Shown: piece after piece, positions 19,171-26,883 of the stretch
Numbering within the stretch: the first letter of the stretch is position 1
How the letters are laid out: every line of letters starts with the position of its first letter
Assembly (NCBI RefSeq): GCF_002158865.1
Contig: NZ_CP021455.1
Span: 3,410,001 to 3,474,000, forward strand
Length of the DNA stretch: 64,000 nucleotides
Reading direction: 5' to 3'
Source: Comamonas serinivorans
Lineage (GTDB): Bacteria > Pseudomonadota > Gammaproteobacteria > Burkholderiales > Burkholderiaceae_C
Notes under the pieces: generated by a model
What the model saw: the letters and a program-made list of their open reading frames with translations, nothing else
The model's database searches: none
Told to the model about the DNA's origin: nothing
Made by a program: the position numbers and the translations under genes

Positions 19171-19388
19171 CCCCGGAGCGTCGCGAGATGGTCGTTCAAA
19201 CCCTCGTGGGTGAGCATGGCATGAGCGAGCGACGTGCTTGCCAGGCCAGCGGCATCGCCCGCTCCGCCCTGCGCTATCGGGCTGTTACATGGCGCTCAAC
19301 CGAACCGGCTGCCCGCGCGCATCAAACAGTCACTGCAGGCCGCTGGCCAACGCAACCAGGGCTGGCGCTGCGACTTCATGGCCGATGC
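19166..19388 (+). pseudogene. IS3-family transposase OrfB, internally deleted and truncated
   Basis: The first piece reads LTPERREMVVQTL ... MSERRACQASGIARSALRYR to about 19284. It then jumps, in another frame, to RLPARIKQSLQAAGQRNQGW and CDFMADA, which matches the region around the first catalytic Asp of the DDE domain (consensus NQ.W..DFM.DAL). About 60 residues between the two pieces are missing, and everything after the first Asp is gone. Confidence 0.75.
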
Positions 19389-19799
19389 GCATGGCCCCGC
19401 CCAGCACCTGCCGCGACATGCTCAGCAAGTTCAGCGTGCGGCCACCTCTGTGCTGTCGGCCCACGAGCGGAATTTGGCCTCGGTGACGTGGCCCCACTCC
19501 AGCGCCCAGTCGATGGTCTTGCCCAGCAAGCGATAGTCGGGCGCGGTGGACAGGCGCAGTGTGTTGCCGACGATGTTGTCGCGCAGCGTCTGCATGCCGC
19601 CGGCCATGATGCCGTTGTTGCGGTCCAGATCGCGCGAGCGGGCAGTGAGGCTGCGCAGGTCGGGCAGCAGATCGGCGTCGGCACTGCCGGCGACCGAGTT
19701 CCAGTCCATCAGCGACAGGTCTTGCGCCGACGCCCCGTCGTACGCAGCCATGGCCGACGCCGCAGGGGCGGCGCGCAGGCGCTGGGAGCGGGTGCGCAA
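19389..19799 (-). pseudogene. phage lambda-type portal protein, N-terminal remnant with frameshift
   Basis: The N-terminal part of a siphophage portal protein: AMAAYDGASAQDLSLMDWNS, then DLLPDLRSLTARSRDLDRNNG and MQTLRDNIVGNTLRLSTAPD. It continues to AKFRSWADSTEV. A TGA interrupts at 19431-19433, and the +1 frame continues as TLNLLSMSRQVLGGAM before the IS remnant begins. Portal proteins form the dodecameric gate for phage DNA packaging. This is a dead prophage fragment lying just downstream of tRNA-Lys. Confidence 0.8.
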
Positions 19800-19800
19800 A

Positions 19801-19837
19801 CAAAAACGCCATTGCTACATCAAGAGTAGCAATGGCG
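19801..19837 (-). terminator. rho-independent terminator of tRNA-Lys
   Basis: A perfect 12-bp stem (CGCCATTGCTAC / GTAGCAATGGCG, 19807-19837) is followed on the minus strand by a TTTTTG run. It begins 24 nt beyond the 3' end of the tRNA gene. Confidence 0.85.
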
Positions 19838-19860
19838 CTAAGTGCCCGAAGGCTTAAAAC

Positions 19861-19936
19861 TGGTGGGCCCTGAGTGACTCGAACACTCGACCTACGGATT
19901 AAGAGTCCGCTGCTCTACCAACTGAGCTAAGAGCCC
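19861..19936 (-). tRNA. tRNA-Lys (anticodon CUU)
   Basis: A 76-nt cloverleaf on the minus strand, beginning GGGCTCTTAGCTCAGTTGG. The anticodon loop GGACTCTTAATCC has anticodon CTT, the T arm has GTTCGAGTC, and CCA is encoded at the 3' end. tRNA genes are common integration sites, consistent with the phage portal fragment next to it. Confidence 0.97.
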
Positions 19937-20062
19937 TTTGCGGTGCAGATCAATTGCTGCATCGATCAAAGAAGCTGAGAGTATAGCACCGTTTTTGGGT
20001 TGTGCGCAAATCACTCAACTTTTTTCGCACACGCCATCGCCAGATCGCGAGAGGCCCCGCGC

Positions 20063-20755
20063 TCACGCCTTGGCGGGCGCCTGCCGATACGGCTCTTCAA
20101 AGGCGATGAAATCGTGTTCGCTCAGCGCGTCGCGCACCCAGGCCTGCACGCCGGGCTGCTGCTGCACGGCCTGCACATAGCCCCGCAGGTCGTCCGGCAC
20201 GGGAACGCCGTAGCTCAGCAGGCGCATCACCACCGGCGCGTAGAACGCGTCGGCCACGCTGAAGGCGCCGAACAGCAAGGGGCCGCCGGAGCGCTCGAGC
20301 AGACTGCGCCACAAGCCGAACAAGCGCGCCAGGTCGGCGCGCAGGCGTTCGTCGCTGGCCAGCAGGCGCGCGCCCACCTCGGGCAACTGCGCTTCGATGT
20401 TCATGGGCAAGGCGCTGCGCAGGCCGCCAAAACCGCTGTGCATTTGGGCCACGGCGCTGCGCGCCTGGGCGCGTGCGGCGGACTCGGCCGGCCACAGCTG
20501 CCGGTCGGGAAACTGCTCGGCCAGGTATTCGCAGATGGCCAGCGTGTCGGCGATGACCAGCGGGCCGTCGATGAGCACCGGCACACAGCCGGCGGGATGA
20601 ATGGCCGTGATGGCGCGCTTGAAGGCCGAGTCGGGCTCGAACCCATCGAAGCGCAGCTTGCGCTCGGTGAACGGGATGGCGGCCTGCGTCAGCACCACCC
20701 AGGGGCGCATGGACCAGGACGAGTAGTTCTTGTTGCCGATGACCAGCTCAAGCAT
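20063..20755 (-). CDS. glutathione S-transferase family protein
   Basis: A 230-residue cytosolic GST. The thioredoxin-like N-terminal half begins LELVIGNKNYSSWSMRPW, with Ser residues in the active-site position and a cis-Pro in GCVPVLIDGPLVIADTLAI. An all-helical C-terminal half (~90-220) follows. It probably conjugates or isomerises electrophiles with glutathione; substrate unknown. It lies after hisA in the same direction, separated by 138 bp that hold a 50-bp element, in the place where hisF often follows hisA. Confidence 0.92.
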   Translation of the reverse strand: MLELVIGNKNYSSWSMRPWVVLTQAAIPFTERKLRFDGFEPDSAFKRAITAIHPAGCVPVLIDGPLVIADTLAICEYLAEQFPDRQLWPAESAARAQARSAVAQMHSGFGGLRSALPMNIEAQLPEVGARLLASDERLRADLARLFGLWRSLLERSGGPLLFGAFSVADAFYAPVVMRLLSYGVPVPDDLRGYVQAVQQQPGVQAWVRDALSEHDFIAFEEPYRQAPAKA

Positions 20756-20813
20756 GACGTGACTCCTTCTGAACCCCTCATTGTGGCAGCTTGCCCTGAG
20801 GCTCCATCAAAAG

Positions 20814-20863
20814 CAGTATGCCCCGGTTTCCGTTCATGATTAAACGGCAACCGGGGCATACTG
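20814..20863. repeat. 50-bp palindromic element, copy 7
   Basis: Nearly perfect hairpin: CAGTATGCCCCGGTT pairs with AACCGGGGCATACTG, and CCGTT with AACGG. It lies between the hisA stop (30 bp) and the GST start (58 bp). Confidence 0.95.
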
Positions 20864-20893
20864 CCCTTCACGCAGGCCAACAGCCGGCGTCTG

Positions 20894-21637
20894 TCACGCC
20901 TTGCTCAGCAGGTCGGCACGGGCCTGGGCGGCGGCGAAGTCGAGGTCACCCGAGTAGATCGCGCGGCCGCAGATCACGCCTTCGATGCCTTCCGACTCGG
21001 CTGCGCACAGCGCCTCGATGTCGGCCATGTTCGACAGACCGCCCGAGGCGATCACGGGGATGGGCAAGGCCTGGGCCAGGCGGATCGTGGCCTCCATGTT
21101 GATGCCCGACAGCATGCCATCGCGGCCGATGTCGGTGTAGATGATGGACTCGACGCCCCAGTCGGCAAAGCGCTGGGCCAGCTCCACCACCTCGTGGCCG
21201 GTCAGCTTGCTCCAGCCATCGGTGGCCACCTTGCCGTCCTTGGCGTCCAGACCCACGATGATGTGGCCAGCGAACGCGGTGCAGGCGTCCTTGAGGAAAC
21301 CGGGGTTCTTCACGGCCGCGGTGCCAATGATGACGTACTCGATGCCGGCGTCGATGTACTGCTCGATGGTGTCCAGGTCGCGGATGCCGCCGCCGAGCTG
21401 CACCGGGATCTCGCTGCCGACTTCCTTCAAGATGGCCTTGATGGCGGGCAGATTCTGCGGCTTGCCGGCAAAGGCCCCGTTCAGGTCCACCAGGTGCAGG
21501 CGACGCGCGCCCTTGTCCAGCCAGTGTGCGGCCATGTCAGCAGGGGCCTCGCTGAAGGTGGTCGCTTGGTCCATGTCGCCTTGTTTGAGGCGAACACAAT
21601 GGCCGTCTTTGAGGTCAATGGCGGGAATCAACAGCAT
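20894..21637 (-). CDS. hisA: phosphoribosylformimino-5-aminoimidazole carboxamide ribotide isomerase
   Basis: The BBM II / ProFAR isomerase of histidine synthesis, 247 residues. It is a TIM barrel with duplicated phosphate-binding halves. It begins MLLIPAIDLKDGHCVRLKQG with catalytic Asp8. PVQLGGGIRDLDTIEQY and PVIASGGLSNMADIEAL are the two phosphate sites, and the second catalytic Asp is in IYTDIGRDGM. It is the last his gene present in this cluster; hisF and hisI, which usually follow, are absent. Confidence 0.97.
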   Translation of the reverse strand: MLLIPAIDLKDGHCVRLKQGDMDQATTFSEAPADMAAHWLDKGARRLHLVDLNGAFAGKPQNLPAIKAILKEVGSEIPVQLGGGIRDLDTIEQYIDAGIEYVIIGTAAVKNPGFLKDACTAFAGHIIVGLDAKDGKVATDGWSKLTGHEVVELAQRFADWGVESIIYTDIGRDGMLSGINMEATIRLAQALPIPVIASGGLSNMADIEALCAAESEGIEGVICGRAIYSGDLDFAAAQARADLLSKA

Positions 21638-21723
21638 GATGTGGCAGGGGCCAAGGCAGCAAAAAGGCCCGAAGGAAGGGGTGGCAAGTCAGACGCCGTG
21701 CGCCGCAGAGGGCGGCCAGGCGC

Positions 21724-22383
21724 CTACGGATTCCAGTGCAGGAAGTTGCGGTACAGGGCCAGGCCTTGTGCCGCGCTTTTCTCGGGGTGGAACTGGGTGG
21801 CGAAAACATTATCACGCGCAACCGCAGCCGTGAACCAGCCGCCGTAATCCGCCTCGCCCACGCTTTGCGCGGCGTCAAGGGGCTGGGCGAAATAGCTGTG
21901 CACGAAGTAGAACCAGCTGTGGTCGGGCACCTGGCCCCACACGGCATGCGGGCGCGACTGGCGCACGCGGTTCCAGCCCATCTGCGGCACCTTGTAGCGG
22001 CTGCCGTCGGGCTGGGTGCGGCCGGCCAGGTCGAAACGCTTGACCTGACCGCGGATCAGGCCCAACCCCGGCGTGTCGCCCTCTTCCGAATGGTCGAGCA
22101 GCATCTGCATGCCGACACAGACACCGAACAGCGGCTTGTTGGCGGCGGCGTCCAGCACCGACTCGAGCAGGCCGGAGCGGCGCAGCTCGGCCATGCAATC
22201 GGGCATGGCCCCCTGCCCGGGCAGCACCACGCGGTGGGCGTCGCGCACGGCCTGGGCCTGGTCGGTGATGACCACGGACACCCCCGTGTCCTGGGCCGCA
22301 TGCAGAACCGCCTGCGCCACCGAGCGCAGGTTGCCCATGCCGTAGTCGACCACGGCCACGGTCTTGTTCACACTGGAATTCAT
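21724..22383 (-). CDS. hisH: imidazole glycerol phosphate synthase subunit HisH
   Basis: The glutaminase subunit that feeds ammonia to HisF, 219 residues. Class I amidotransferase motifs: AVVDYGMGNLRSV, LPGQGAMPDCM, the nucleophile Cys in FGVCVGMQML and the His-Glu pair in TQFHPEKS. The ATG at 22383 gives the standard N-terminus; an upstream TTG would add ten atypical residues. Gaps are 48 bp after hisB and 86 bp before hisA. HisF is not encoded nearby, so the partner must be elsewhere. Confidence 0.96.
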   Translation of the reverse strand: MNSSVNKTVAVVDYGMGNLRSVAQAVLHAAQDTGVSVVITDQAQAVRDAHRVVLPGQGAMPDCMAELRRSGLLESVLDAAANKPLFGVCVGMQMLLDHSEEGDTPGLGLIRGQVKRFDLAGRTQPDGSRYKVPQMGWNRVRQSRPHAVWGQVPDHSWFYFVHSYFAQPLDAAQSVGEADYGGWFTAAVARDNVFATQFHPEKSAAQGLALYRNFLHWNP

Positions 22384-22431
22384 AGCTGGATTCGCTTGCA
22401 CCAAGCGAGGCAAGGGCAGGAAGCGGTTGGT

Positions 22432-23028
22432 TTAAAGCACACCCTTGGTGGAGGGGATGACGCCGGCGGCACGCGGGTCGATCTCGAGCGCCACGCGCAG
22501 CGCGCGGGCAAAGGCCTTGAAGATGGTTTCGCACTGGTGGTGCGCGTTCATGCCCTTGAGGTTGTCGATGTGCACGGTGGCGCCGGCATGGTTCACAAAA
22601 CCCTGGAAAAACTCGAAGGCCAGTTGGGTGTCGAAGGCGCCGACCATGCCGGCCGTGAACTGCACATCCATGTGCAGGCCGGGCCGACCCGAGAGGTCGA
22701 TCACCACCCGCGACAGGGCTTCATCCAGAGGCACGTAAGCATGGCCATAGCGTCGCAGGCCCTTTTTGTCGCCCACTGCCTGAGCCAGCGCCTGCCCGAT
22801 GCTGATGCCCACGTCCTCCACCGTGTGGTGGCCATCGATGTGCAGGTCGCCCTCGCACTGCACGTCCAGGTCGATCAGGCCATGGCGCGCGATCTGGTCG
22901 AGCATGTGGTCGAAAAAGCCGATGCCGGTGGCGAGCCTGGCCTGGCCGGTGCCGTCCAGGTTCAGGCTGACGGTGATGCGGGTCTCCGCCGTGTTGCGGG
23001 AAATCGTTGCGGTGCGCGGGGCGTTCAT
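22432..23028 (-). CDS. hisB: imidazoleglycerol-phosphate dehydratase
   Basis: The sixth enzyme of histidine synthesis, 198 residues, monofunctional (no phosphatase domain). Metal-binding motifs of the family are clear: GIGFFDHMLDQIARHG, DGHHTVEDVGI and NAHHQCETIFKAFARAL. Its start overlaps the hisC stop by 4 bp, so it is translationally coupled. Confidence 0.97.
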   Translation of the reverse strand: MNAPRTATISRNTAETRITVSLNLDGTGQARLATGIGFFDHMLDQIARHGLIDLDVQCEGDLHIDGHHTVEDVGISIGQALAQAVGDKKGLRRYGHAYVPLDEALSRVVIDLSGRPGLHMDVQFTAGMVGAFDTQLAFEFFQGFVNHAGATVHIDNLKGMNAHHQCETIFKAFARALRVALEIDPRAAGVIPSTKGVL

Positions 23029-24167
23029 AAACTCGTTTGCAAGGCGGCCAGCATGCGCCGGTTGTCGTCCGGTGTGCCCACCGTCAGGCGCAGGCACTGC
23101 GCCAGCAGAGGGTGCATTGTAGAAACGTTCTTGATCAGGATGCCCTGGGCGCGCAAGCCATCGAAGGTTTTTTGCGCATCGGGCACCCGGATCAGCACCA
23201 TGTTGCCCTCGCTGGGAAACACGGTCACGTCGGGGAGGGTCGCAAGGGTCTGCAGCAGCTCGTCGCGCGAGGCGCGGATGGCTTGCGCCTGACGCGCGAA
23301 GGTGTCGGCATGGTCCAGCGCGAACTGCGCGCACTCGGCGTTCAGGCTGCTCACGTTGTAAGGCGGGCGCACCTTGTCAAGCTCGGCGATCAGCGCGGCG
23401 GGTCCCAGGGCATAGCCCAGGCGCGCCCCGGCCAGGCCGAACTTGCTCAGCGTGCGCAGCACCAGCACGTGGGCGTTGGCCGCGGGGTTGGCGCGGGCCT
23501 CGTCGAGCCAGCTGTGCGCGGCGAACGGCTGGTAGGCCTCGTCCACCACCACCAGGCCCTGCCCGGCCTGCGCGGCGATCACGGCCCGCACCGCCTCGGC
23601 CGCCCACAGGTTGGCCGTGGGGTTGTTGGGGTAGGCGAGGTAGACCAGCGCCGGGCGGTGCGTCGCGATGGCGGCCCGCATGGCCGGCACATCGAGCGAG
23701 AAATCGGCGTTCAGCGGCACGCCCTGAAAACCCAGGCCGGCCAGCCGGGCGCTCACCCCGTACATGACGAAACCGGGCTCTGGCGCCAACACCTGGGCGT
23801 CCGGCCGGGCGCAGGCCACGGCCAGGAGCGAGATCAGCTCGTCCGACCCATTGCCCAGCACCACGCCCCACCCCGCCGGCAGCCCCGTCCATTGGCCCAG
23901 GCGGTCGCGCAGCGCCTGCGCATCGGCCCCGGGATAGCGGTTCAGGGCCACGCGCCCCAGGCGCCGGCCCAGCTCGTCCCGCAAGAGGGGCGGCAAGGGG
24001 TATGGGTTCTCCATCGCATCCAGCTTGAGCAGGCTGGCCGCGTCCTGCACCGCATAGGCCTGCGTGGCTCGCACATCGGGGCGGATGCGCGCCAGCGCCG
24101 CCTCGGTGGCGAGCACCGGTTCAGTGGGGGGCAAGGCCGCGACCGTGCCAACGGCGGGAGACGTCAT
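23025..24167 (-). CDS. hisC: histidinol-phosphate aminotransferase
   Basis: A PLP-dependent class I/II aminotransferase, 380 residues. It catalyses transamination of imidazole acetol phosphate. Seen: LDAMENPYPLPP at the N-terminus, YLAYPNNPTANLW, the VVDEAYQPF Asp and the PLP Lys in TLSKFGLAGARLGYA. The start overlaps the stop of the PIN-domain gene by 4 bp (ATGA). The first ~25 residues (AALPPTEPVLATEAALA) are a slightly long leader. Confidence 0.97.
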   Translation of the reverse strand: MTSPAVGTVAALPPTEPVLATEAALARIRPDVRATQAYAVQDAASLLKLDAMENPYPLPPLLRDELGRRLGRVALNRYPGADAQALRDRLGQWTGLPAGWGVVLGNGSDELISLLAVACARPDAQVLAPEPGFVMYGVSARLAGLGFQGVPLNADFSLDVPAMRAAIATHRPALVYLAYPNNPTANLWAAEAVRAVIAAQAGQGLVVVDEAYQPFAAHSWLDEARANPAANAHVLVLRTLSKFGLAGARLGYALGPAALIAELDKVRPPYNVSSLNAECAQFALDHADTFARQAQAIRASRDELLQTLATLPDVTVFPSEGNMVLIRVPDAQKTFDGLRAQGILIKNVSTMHPLLAQCLRLTVGTPDDNRRMLAALQTSL

Positions 24168-24745
24168 CGCAGGCGGTCCAGCCACTGAGCCGGTGACACA
24201 CGGGCCGGGTTCAGCACGTGCACGCCGGCCAGCGTGGCGTCGACCAAGGTGGCACCGGCGCCCTCCGGCGCATCGGGCGACACGCCCACCCATGCGGTCG
24301 GCGAGCTGCCGGCCACAGCGTCTGTGCCAGCCCCGCGGCGGTCACCCGTGCCCTGCATCAGCGCACCCAGCGACACCGACAGCAGCCAGGCACACCCGCT
24401 GTGCTGGGCCGCGGCCACCGTCAAACACGCCGAAAACGGCAGACCCAGCCGGGCCTGCACCGCCCAGGCGCTTTCCAGCGTGGCGGCGTCCAGGGCCCAG
24501 GCCGTCCAGGTCTGGTAGCGGCGAATGGCGGCTCGCGCATCGCCCTGCGGCAGGGGTCGGGACGCCTGCTGCGTGCAGGCGTCGTAAAAGCGCACCAGCT
24601 CGTCCTGGCTCACGCGGCCTGCGCGCGCAGCCCACAGCGCGTCCAGCCACGCCACGCAGGCGGCCTGCAGGGCCGGTTCGTGCGCGTTCTCGGCCGCCAC
24701 CAGCACACTGGCGTCCACAAACACAGGGGCAGTCACGGCCATCAT
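24164..24745 (-). CDS. PIN-domain protein with degenerate active site, coupled to hisC
   Basis: A 193-residue VapC/PIN-type fold. The first acidic residues are present: Asp11 in VFVDASVL and Glu49 in SQDEL. The two later catalytic Asp positions are replaced: GLPFSACLTVAAA has Ala106 where wDali is expected, and LLSVSLG has Ser125. An insertion of about 40 residues (residues ~130-167, Gly/Ala/Pro-rich) precedes the normal end GVHVLNP. The nuclease is therefore probably inactive. Start at either of two adjacent ATGs, one base after the ribbon-helix-helix stop; its stop overlaps the hisC start. Confidence 0.8.
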   Translation of the reverse strand: MMAVTAPVFVDASVLVAAENAHEPALQAACVAWLDALWAARAGRVSQDELVRFYDACTQQASRPLPQGDARAAIRRYQTWTAWALDAATLESAWAVQARLGLPFSACLTVAAAQHSGCAWLLSVSLGALMQGTGDRRGAGTDAVAGSSPTAWVGVSPDAPEGAGATLVDATLAGVHVLNPARVSPAQWLDRLR

Positions 24746-24746
24746 G

Positions 24747-25019
24747 TCATTGACCAGCAGTATTGCCCAGTTCCCGTTCATCGATGAACGGAGATTGCCG
24801 CATACTGCCCTTCAAGATGGCTGCAGTCGACTCACCGGCCTGCCAGTCGCGCGCCTCGTTGCGCCAGGACTGGTGGGCGCGCGCGTAGGCGTCCTCCCGT
24901 CGCTGCAAATCGGCCAGCACCTCGCCCACCATGCGCGACACGCTGGTGCCGCGCCGCGCCGCCTCCACGCGTGCCCAGTCGAGCACGGCGTCGTCCACGG
25001 TGATGGTGAGGTTCTTCAT
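24747..25019 (-). CDS. ribbon-helix-helix antitoxin-like protein
   Basis: A 90-residue protein. It begins MKNLTITVDDAVLDWARVEAARRGTSVSRMVGEVL, a CopG/ribbon-helix-helix DNA-binding fold followed by helices. Residues from about 72 to the end are encoded by a 50-bp element (copy 8), so the natural C-terminus, usually the toxin-binding part, has been replaced or extended by repeat-derived sequence. It is the first gene of the PIN-hisCBHA operon. Nested palindromes 13 bp upstream suggest autoregulation. No strong ribosome site; an upstream in-frame ATG at 25028 is possible. Confidence 0.82.
   Translation of the reverse strand: MKNLTITVDDAVLDWARVEAARRGTSVSRMVGEVLADLQRREDAYARAHQSWRNEARDWQAGESTAAILKGSMRQSPFIDERELGNTAGQ
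24758..24807. repeat. 50-bp palindromic element, copy 8 (inside a coding region)
   Basis: CAGTAT and ATACTG ends with a CCGTTCATCGATGAACGG core. It encodes the last residues of the ribbon-helix-helix protein (GSMRQSPFIDERELGNTAG). It is the only copy largely inside a gene. Confidence 0.9.
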
Positions 25020-25031
25020 GGTGCGCATGGT

Positions 25032-25061
25032 ACACGAACTTCGTGTTGCACGAAGTTCGTG
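25032..25061. promoter_or_regulatory. nested palindromic operator before the ribbon-helix-helix gene
   Basis: Two perfect palindromes in tandem, ACACGAA-C-TTCGTGT (25032-25046) and CACGAA-G-TTCGTG (25049-25061), which together also form one larger inverted repeat. They lie 13 bp upstream of the antitoxin-like start. Antitoxins of this fold bind such repeats to repress their own operon. Here that operon would include hisC, hisB, hisH and hisA. Confidence 0.82.
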
Positions 25062-25344
25062 TCGCTAGTTGAACACTCTGGTTTGCACGCCCCGCTTGGA
25101 TCCGGGCCCGCGCAACGCCGCATGAGTCGTATCCAGCGTGAAACAGCAGCAGGGTGCAGATCCGGACAACCGCGACGCCGCGGTGCTTCGCCAACTTACG
25201 AACGGTGTGCCTTGCCGGTCGTGCCCATGAACCGCATGAACCTACCTGGGCACGGCAGCGGCAGCTGCGCACCGGCGCTCGTTTCAAGCCCGGGGTCATG
25301 GTCGACCCCGCACCTTCGCCAGGCCTGCCCTCTGGCCGAGCAAC
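25062..25344. other. intergenic region between CorA-like gene and TA-his operon
   Basis: No gene seen. A 7-bp hairpin (CGGGGTC / GACCCCG near 25293-25312) lies just after the CorA-like stop without a T-run, so it is a weak terminator candidate at best. Confidence 0.45.
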
Positions 25345-26145
25345 TCAGCGCCTGGGCTTGCCGCTGATGCCTTTGGACGCGGCCACCGGTGGGCTGATCA
25401 GGGCTTCGCGCACGCTGGGCCCGCCCACCCAGCGCTTGATCATCAGGCCCAGCATGCCCCCGGCCGCGATCACGGCCCAGAACACCCAGCCCTGCACGTC
25501 TTCGATGCCGCTGTGCAGGTTCATGCCCAGCGCGGCCCCGATCGCCATGAGGGGAAAGGTCAGCGCGGCGATGACGTTGAGCTTGCGCTGCGCCAGCGTC
25601 ACCTCCTGCGTGGCGCGCGTCTGTTCCTCGGCCGCCAGCGCCAGCCGGTAATCCAGCTCCATGCGCGTGTCGGCCAGCAGCAGCTCGAACCCGCGTGAAA
25701 TCTCCACCGCCCGGTCGCGCTGGTCGATCAGGCCCTGGTCGTCGGGCGCGGCATCGCGCGCGGCCTGCAGTGCCGCCTGCATGTTGGACGCCGCACGCGC
25801 CAGCGGGATGCAGGGCCCGATGATGGTGAACAGCTCCGACGCCGTCTGCGCCCGCTCATGGCGGGCCTCCAGCTGCTCCAGGATCTTGACGTAATCGTCC
25901 AGCAAACGCATGAGCTCGCGCTGGCCGCCATCCTGCCCCTCGTACATCCACCGCGCCGCGTTGCCCTCGGCGGGCAGGCGCAGGAACACCTCGTGGTCGC
26001 GCGGCTGCCCGGGCCGCGGCGGCGCGTGCAGGATGAGCAGCACCTGGCCATCGGCGGCAATCGCCCGCTGCGCACCGTAGCTGCTGCCCAGGCGCCGCTC
26101 GATCTCGGGCGACATGGGCCAGTTGTAATGGGGACGCTTGTTCAC
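25345..26145 (-). CDS. CorA-like divalent cation transporter family protein
   Basis: A 266-residue protein. A cytoplasmic helical domain runs to ~205, with long helices around KILEQLEARHERAQTASELF and TRMELDYRLALAAEEQTRATQ. Two C-terminal membrane helices follow (LNVIAALTFPLMAIGAALGMNLH; VFWAVIAAGGMLGLMI). The GMN loop motif diagnostic of CorA channels is present. Shorter than E. coli CorA (316), with a reduced N-terminus. GTG start was chosen because GGAGGAG lies 8 bp upstream; an internal ATG ten codons later is an alternative. Role in Mg2+ or other metal flux is inferred. Confidence 0.85.
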   Translation of the reverse strand: MNKRPHYNWPMSPEIERRLGSSYGAQRAIAADGQVLLILHAPPRPGQPRDHEVFLRLPAEGNAARWMYEGQDGGQRELMRLLDDYVKILEQLEARHERAQTASELFTIIGPCIPLARAASNMQAALQAARDAAPDDQGLIDQRDRAVEISRGFELLLADTRMELDYRLALAAEEQTRATQEVTLAQRKLNVIAALTFPLMAIGAALGMNLHSGIEDVQGWVFWAVIAAGGMLGLMIKRWVGGPSVREALISPPVAASKGISGKPRR

Positions 26146-26398
26146 CAAAAGACTCCTCCTCGCCTGCGTGGGCGCGATGCGGGCGGCGACCGAGCCGCCG
26201 CTTGCGCGCATTGTGGCCTGCGCGAACCGGGGTTGTGCGCCACCCGCCACACACAAATTGTTGCGCCCAGGCGCCAGCGCGAAGCCCCAAAGTGCGTGAA
26301 GCGTGTCGCGGGTCGCCCCATGCACGGCACAATGGCCCGATTGCCGCCCGAAGCAGCTCGATTGGCCGGCCGGAGTCAATCCCCCAAGAGGAGAGAAG

Positions 26399-26698
26399 AT
26401 GAAAAGAATTGCAACCGTTGCCGCCTTGATGGGCCTGGTGCTGTCCGGCGCCGCGCTGGCCGAAGACGCCCAGAATTCCGACCTCGTGTTCCCCAATTCC
26501 CCCCAAAAACCCGATGCGGGCGAATTCAACCCCGTGGGCACGCCCATCAAGGTGCGCCCCAAGCGCGTGGTGATTCCGCCGCCCATCCCCTTTCCCGAGC
26601 CCCCGCGCGTCCACCGCGAACGCCAGCCCGTGATGTGGGTGACCGAACCCATGTCGCCCGCACCGGCCCCGCGCACACGGCGCGCAGACCGCAACTGA
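26399..26698 (+). CDS. small secreted Pro-rich protein (DAQNSD family, member 1)
   Basis: A 99-residue exported protein with signal peptide ATVAALMGLVLSGAALA. The mature start EDAQNSDLVFPNSPQKPDAG is nearly identical in the protein at 30680-30976, as is the end RRADRN. Between lies a Pro/Arg-rich segment (PPPIPFPEPPRVHRER). No catalytic motif or Cys. AGAGGAG ribosome site 5 bp upstream of ATG. Function unknown; the conserved block AQNSD-V-PNSPQKPDAGEFNPV may be a binding or processing motif. Confidence 0.8.
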   Translation: MKRIATVAALMGLVLSGAALAEDAQNSDLVFPNSPQKPDAGEFNPVGTPIKVRPKRVVIPPPIPFPEPPRVHRERQPVMWVTEPMSPAPAPRTRRADRN

Positions 26699-26833
26699 GC
26701 GGCAGCCGAACACCCCTCTGCGCGGCTCAGCCCGGTCCGTCAGCTGGCCTGTGCCAGCGCAGCCCAAGCACCGGCCCGGTCGATGCCGGGTCTCGCGTCA
26801 CGGCCATGCGGCGCTCAACCAATGGGCAATGTG

Positions 26834-26883
26834 GGGTATGACCGCCTTCCCGTTTTCAAACCATCGGAAAATCACGGATACTG
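26834..26883. repeat. 50-bp palindromic element, copy 9
   Basis: GGGTAT to ATACTG with CCGTTTTC / ATCGGAAAAT-like inner arms, partly decayed. It lies between the small secreted gene and the L,D-transpeptidase. Confidence 0.75.

Larger units (their letters stand above)
18830..19388 (+). mobile_element. IS3-family (IS407-like) element remnant
   Basis: The left end is suggested by TGAATTGCCCC at 18830, similar to the TGA-CTGCCCC ends of this IS group. It contains an intact orfA and an orfB reduced by an internal deletion, and is cut at about 19388 where a phage portal fragment begins on the opposite strand. No right inverted repeat or target duplication was found. Not autonomous. Confidence 0.75.

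Noticed and set aside
19188..19829. Single long + strand frame across the IS and portal region
   Set aside because: It only stays open by chance; the two parts match a transposase on + and a portal protein on -, in different frames.
19978..20027. GAGTATAGCACCGTTTTT as another 50-bp element
   Set aside because: There is no ATACT partner at 50 bp and no inner AACGG stem; half-match only.
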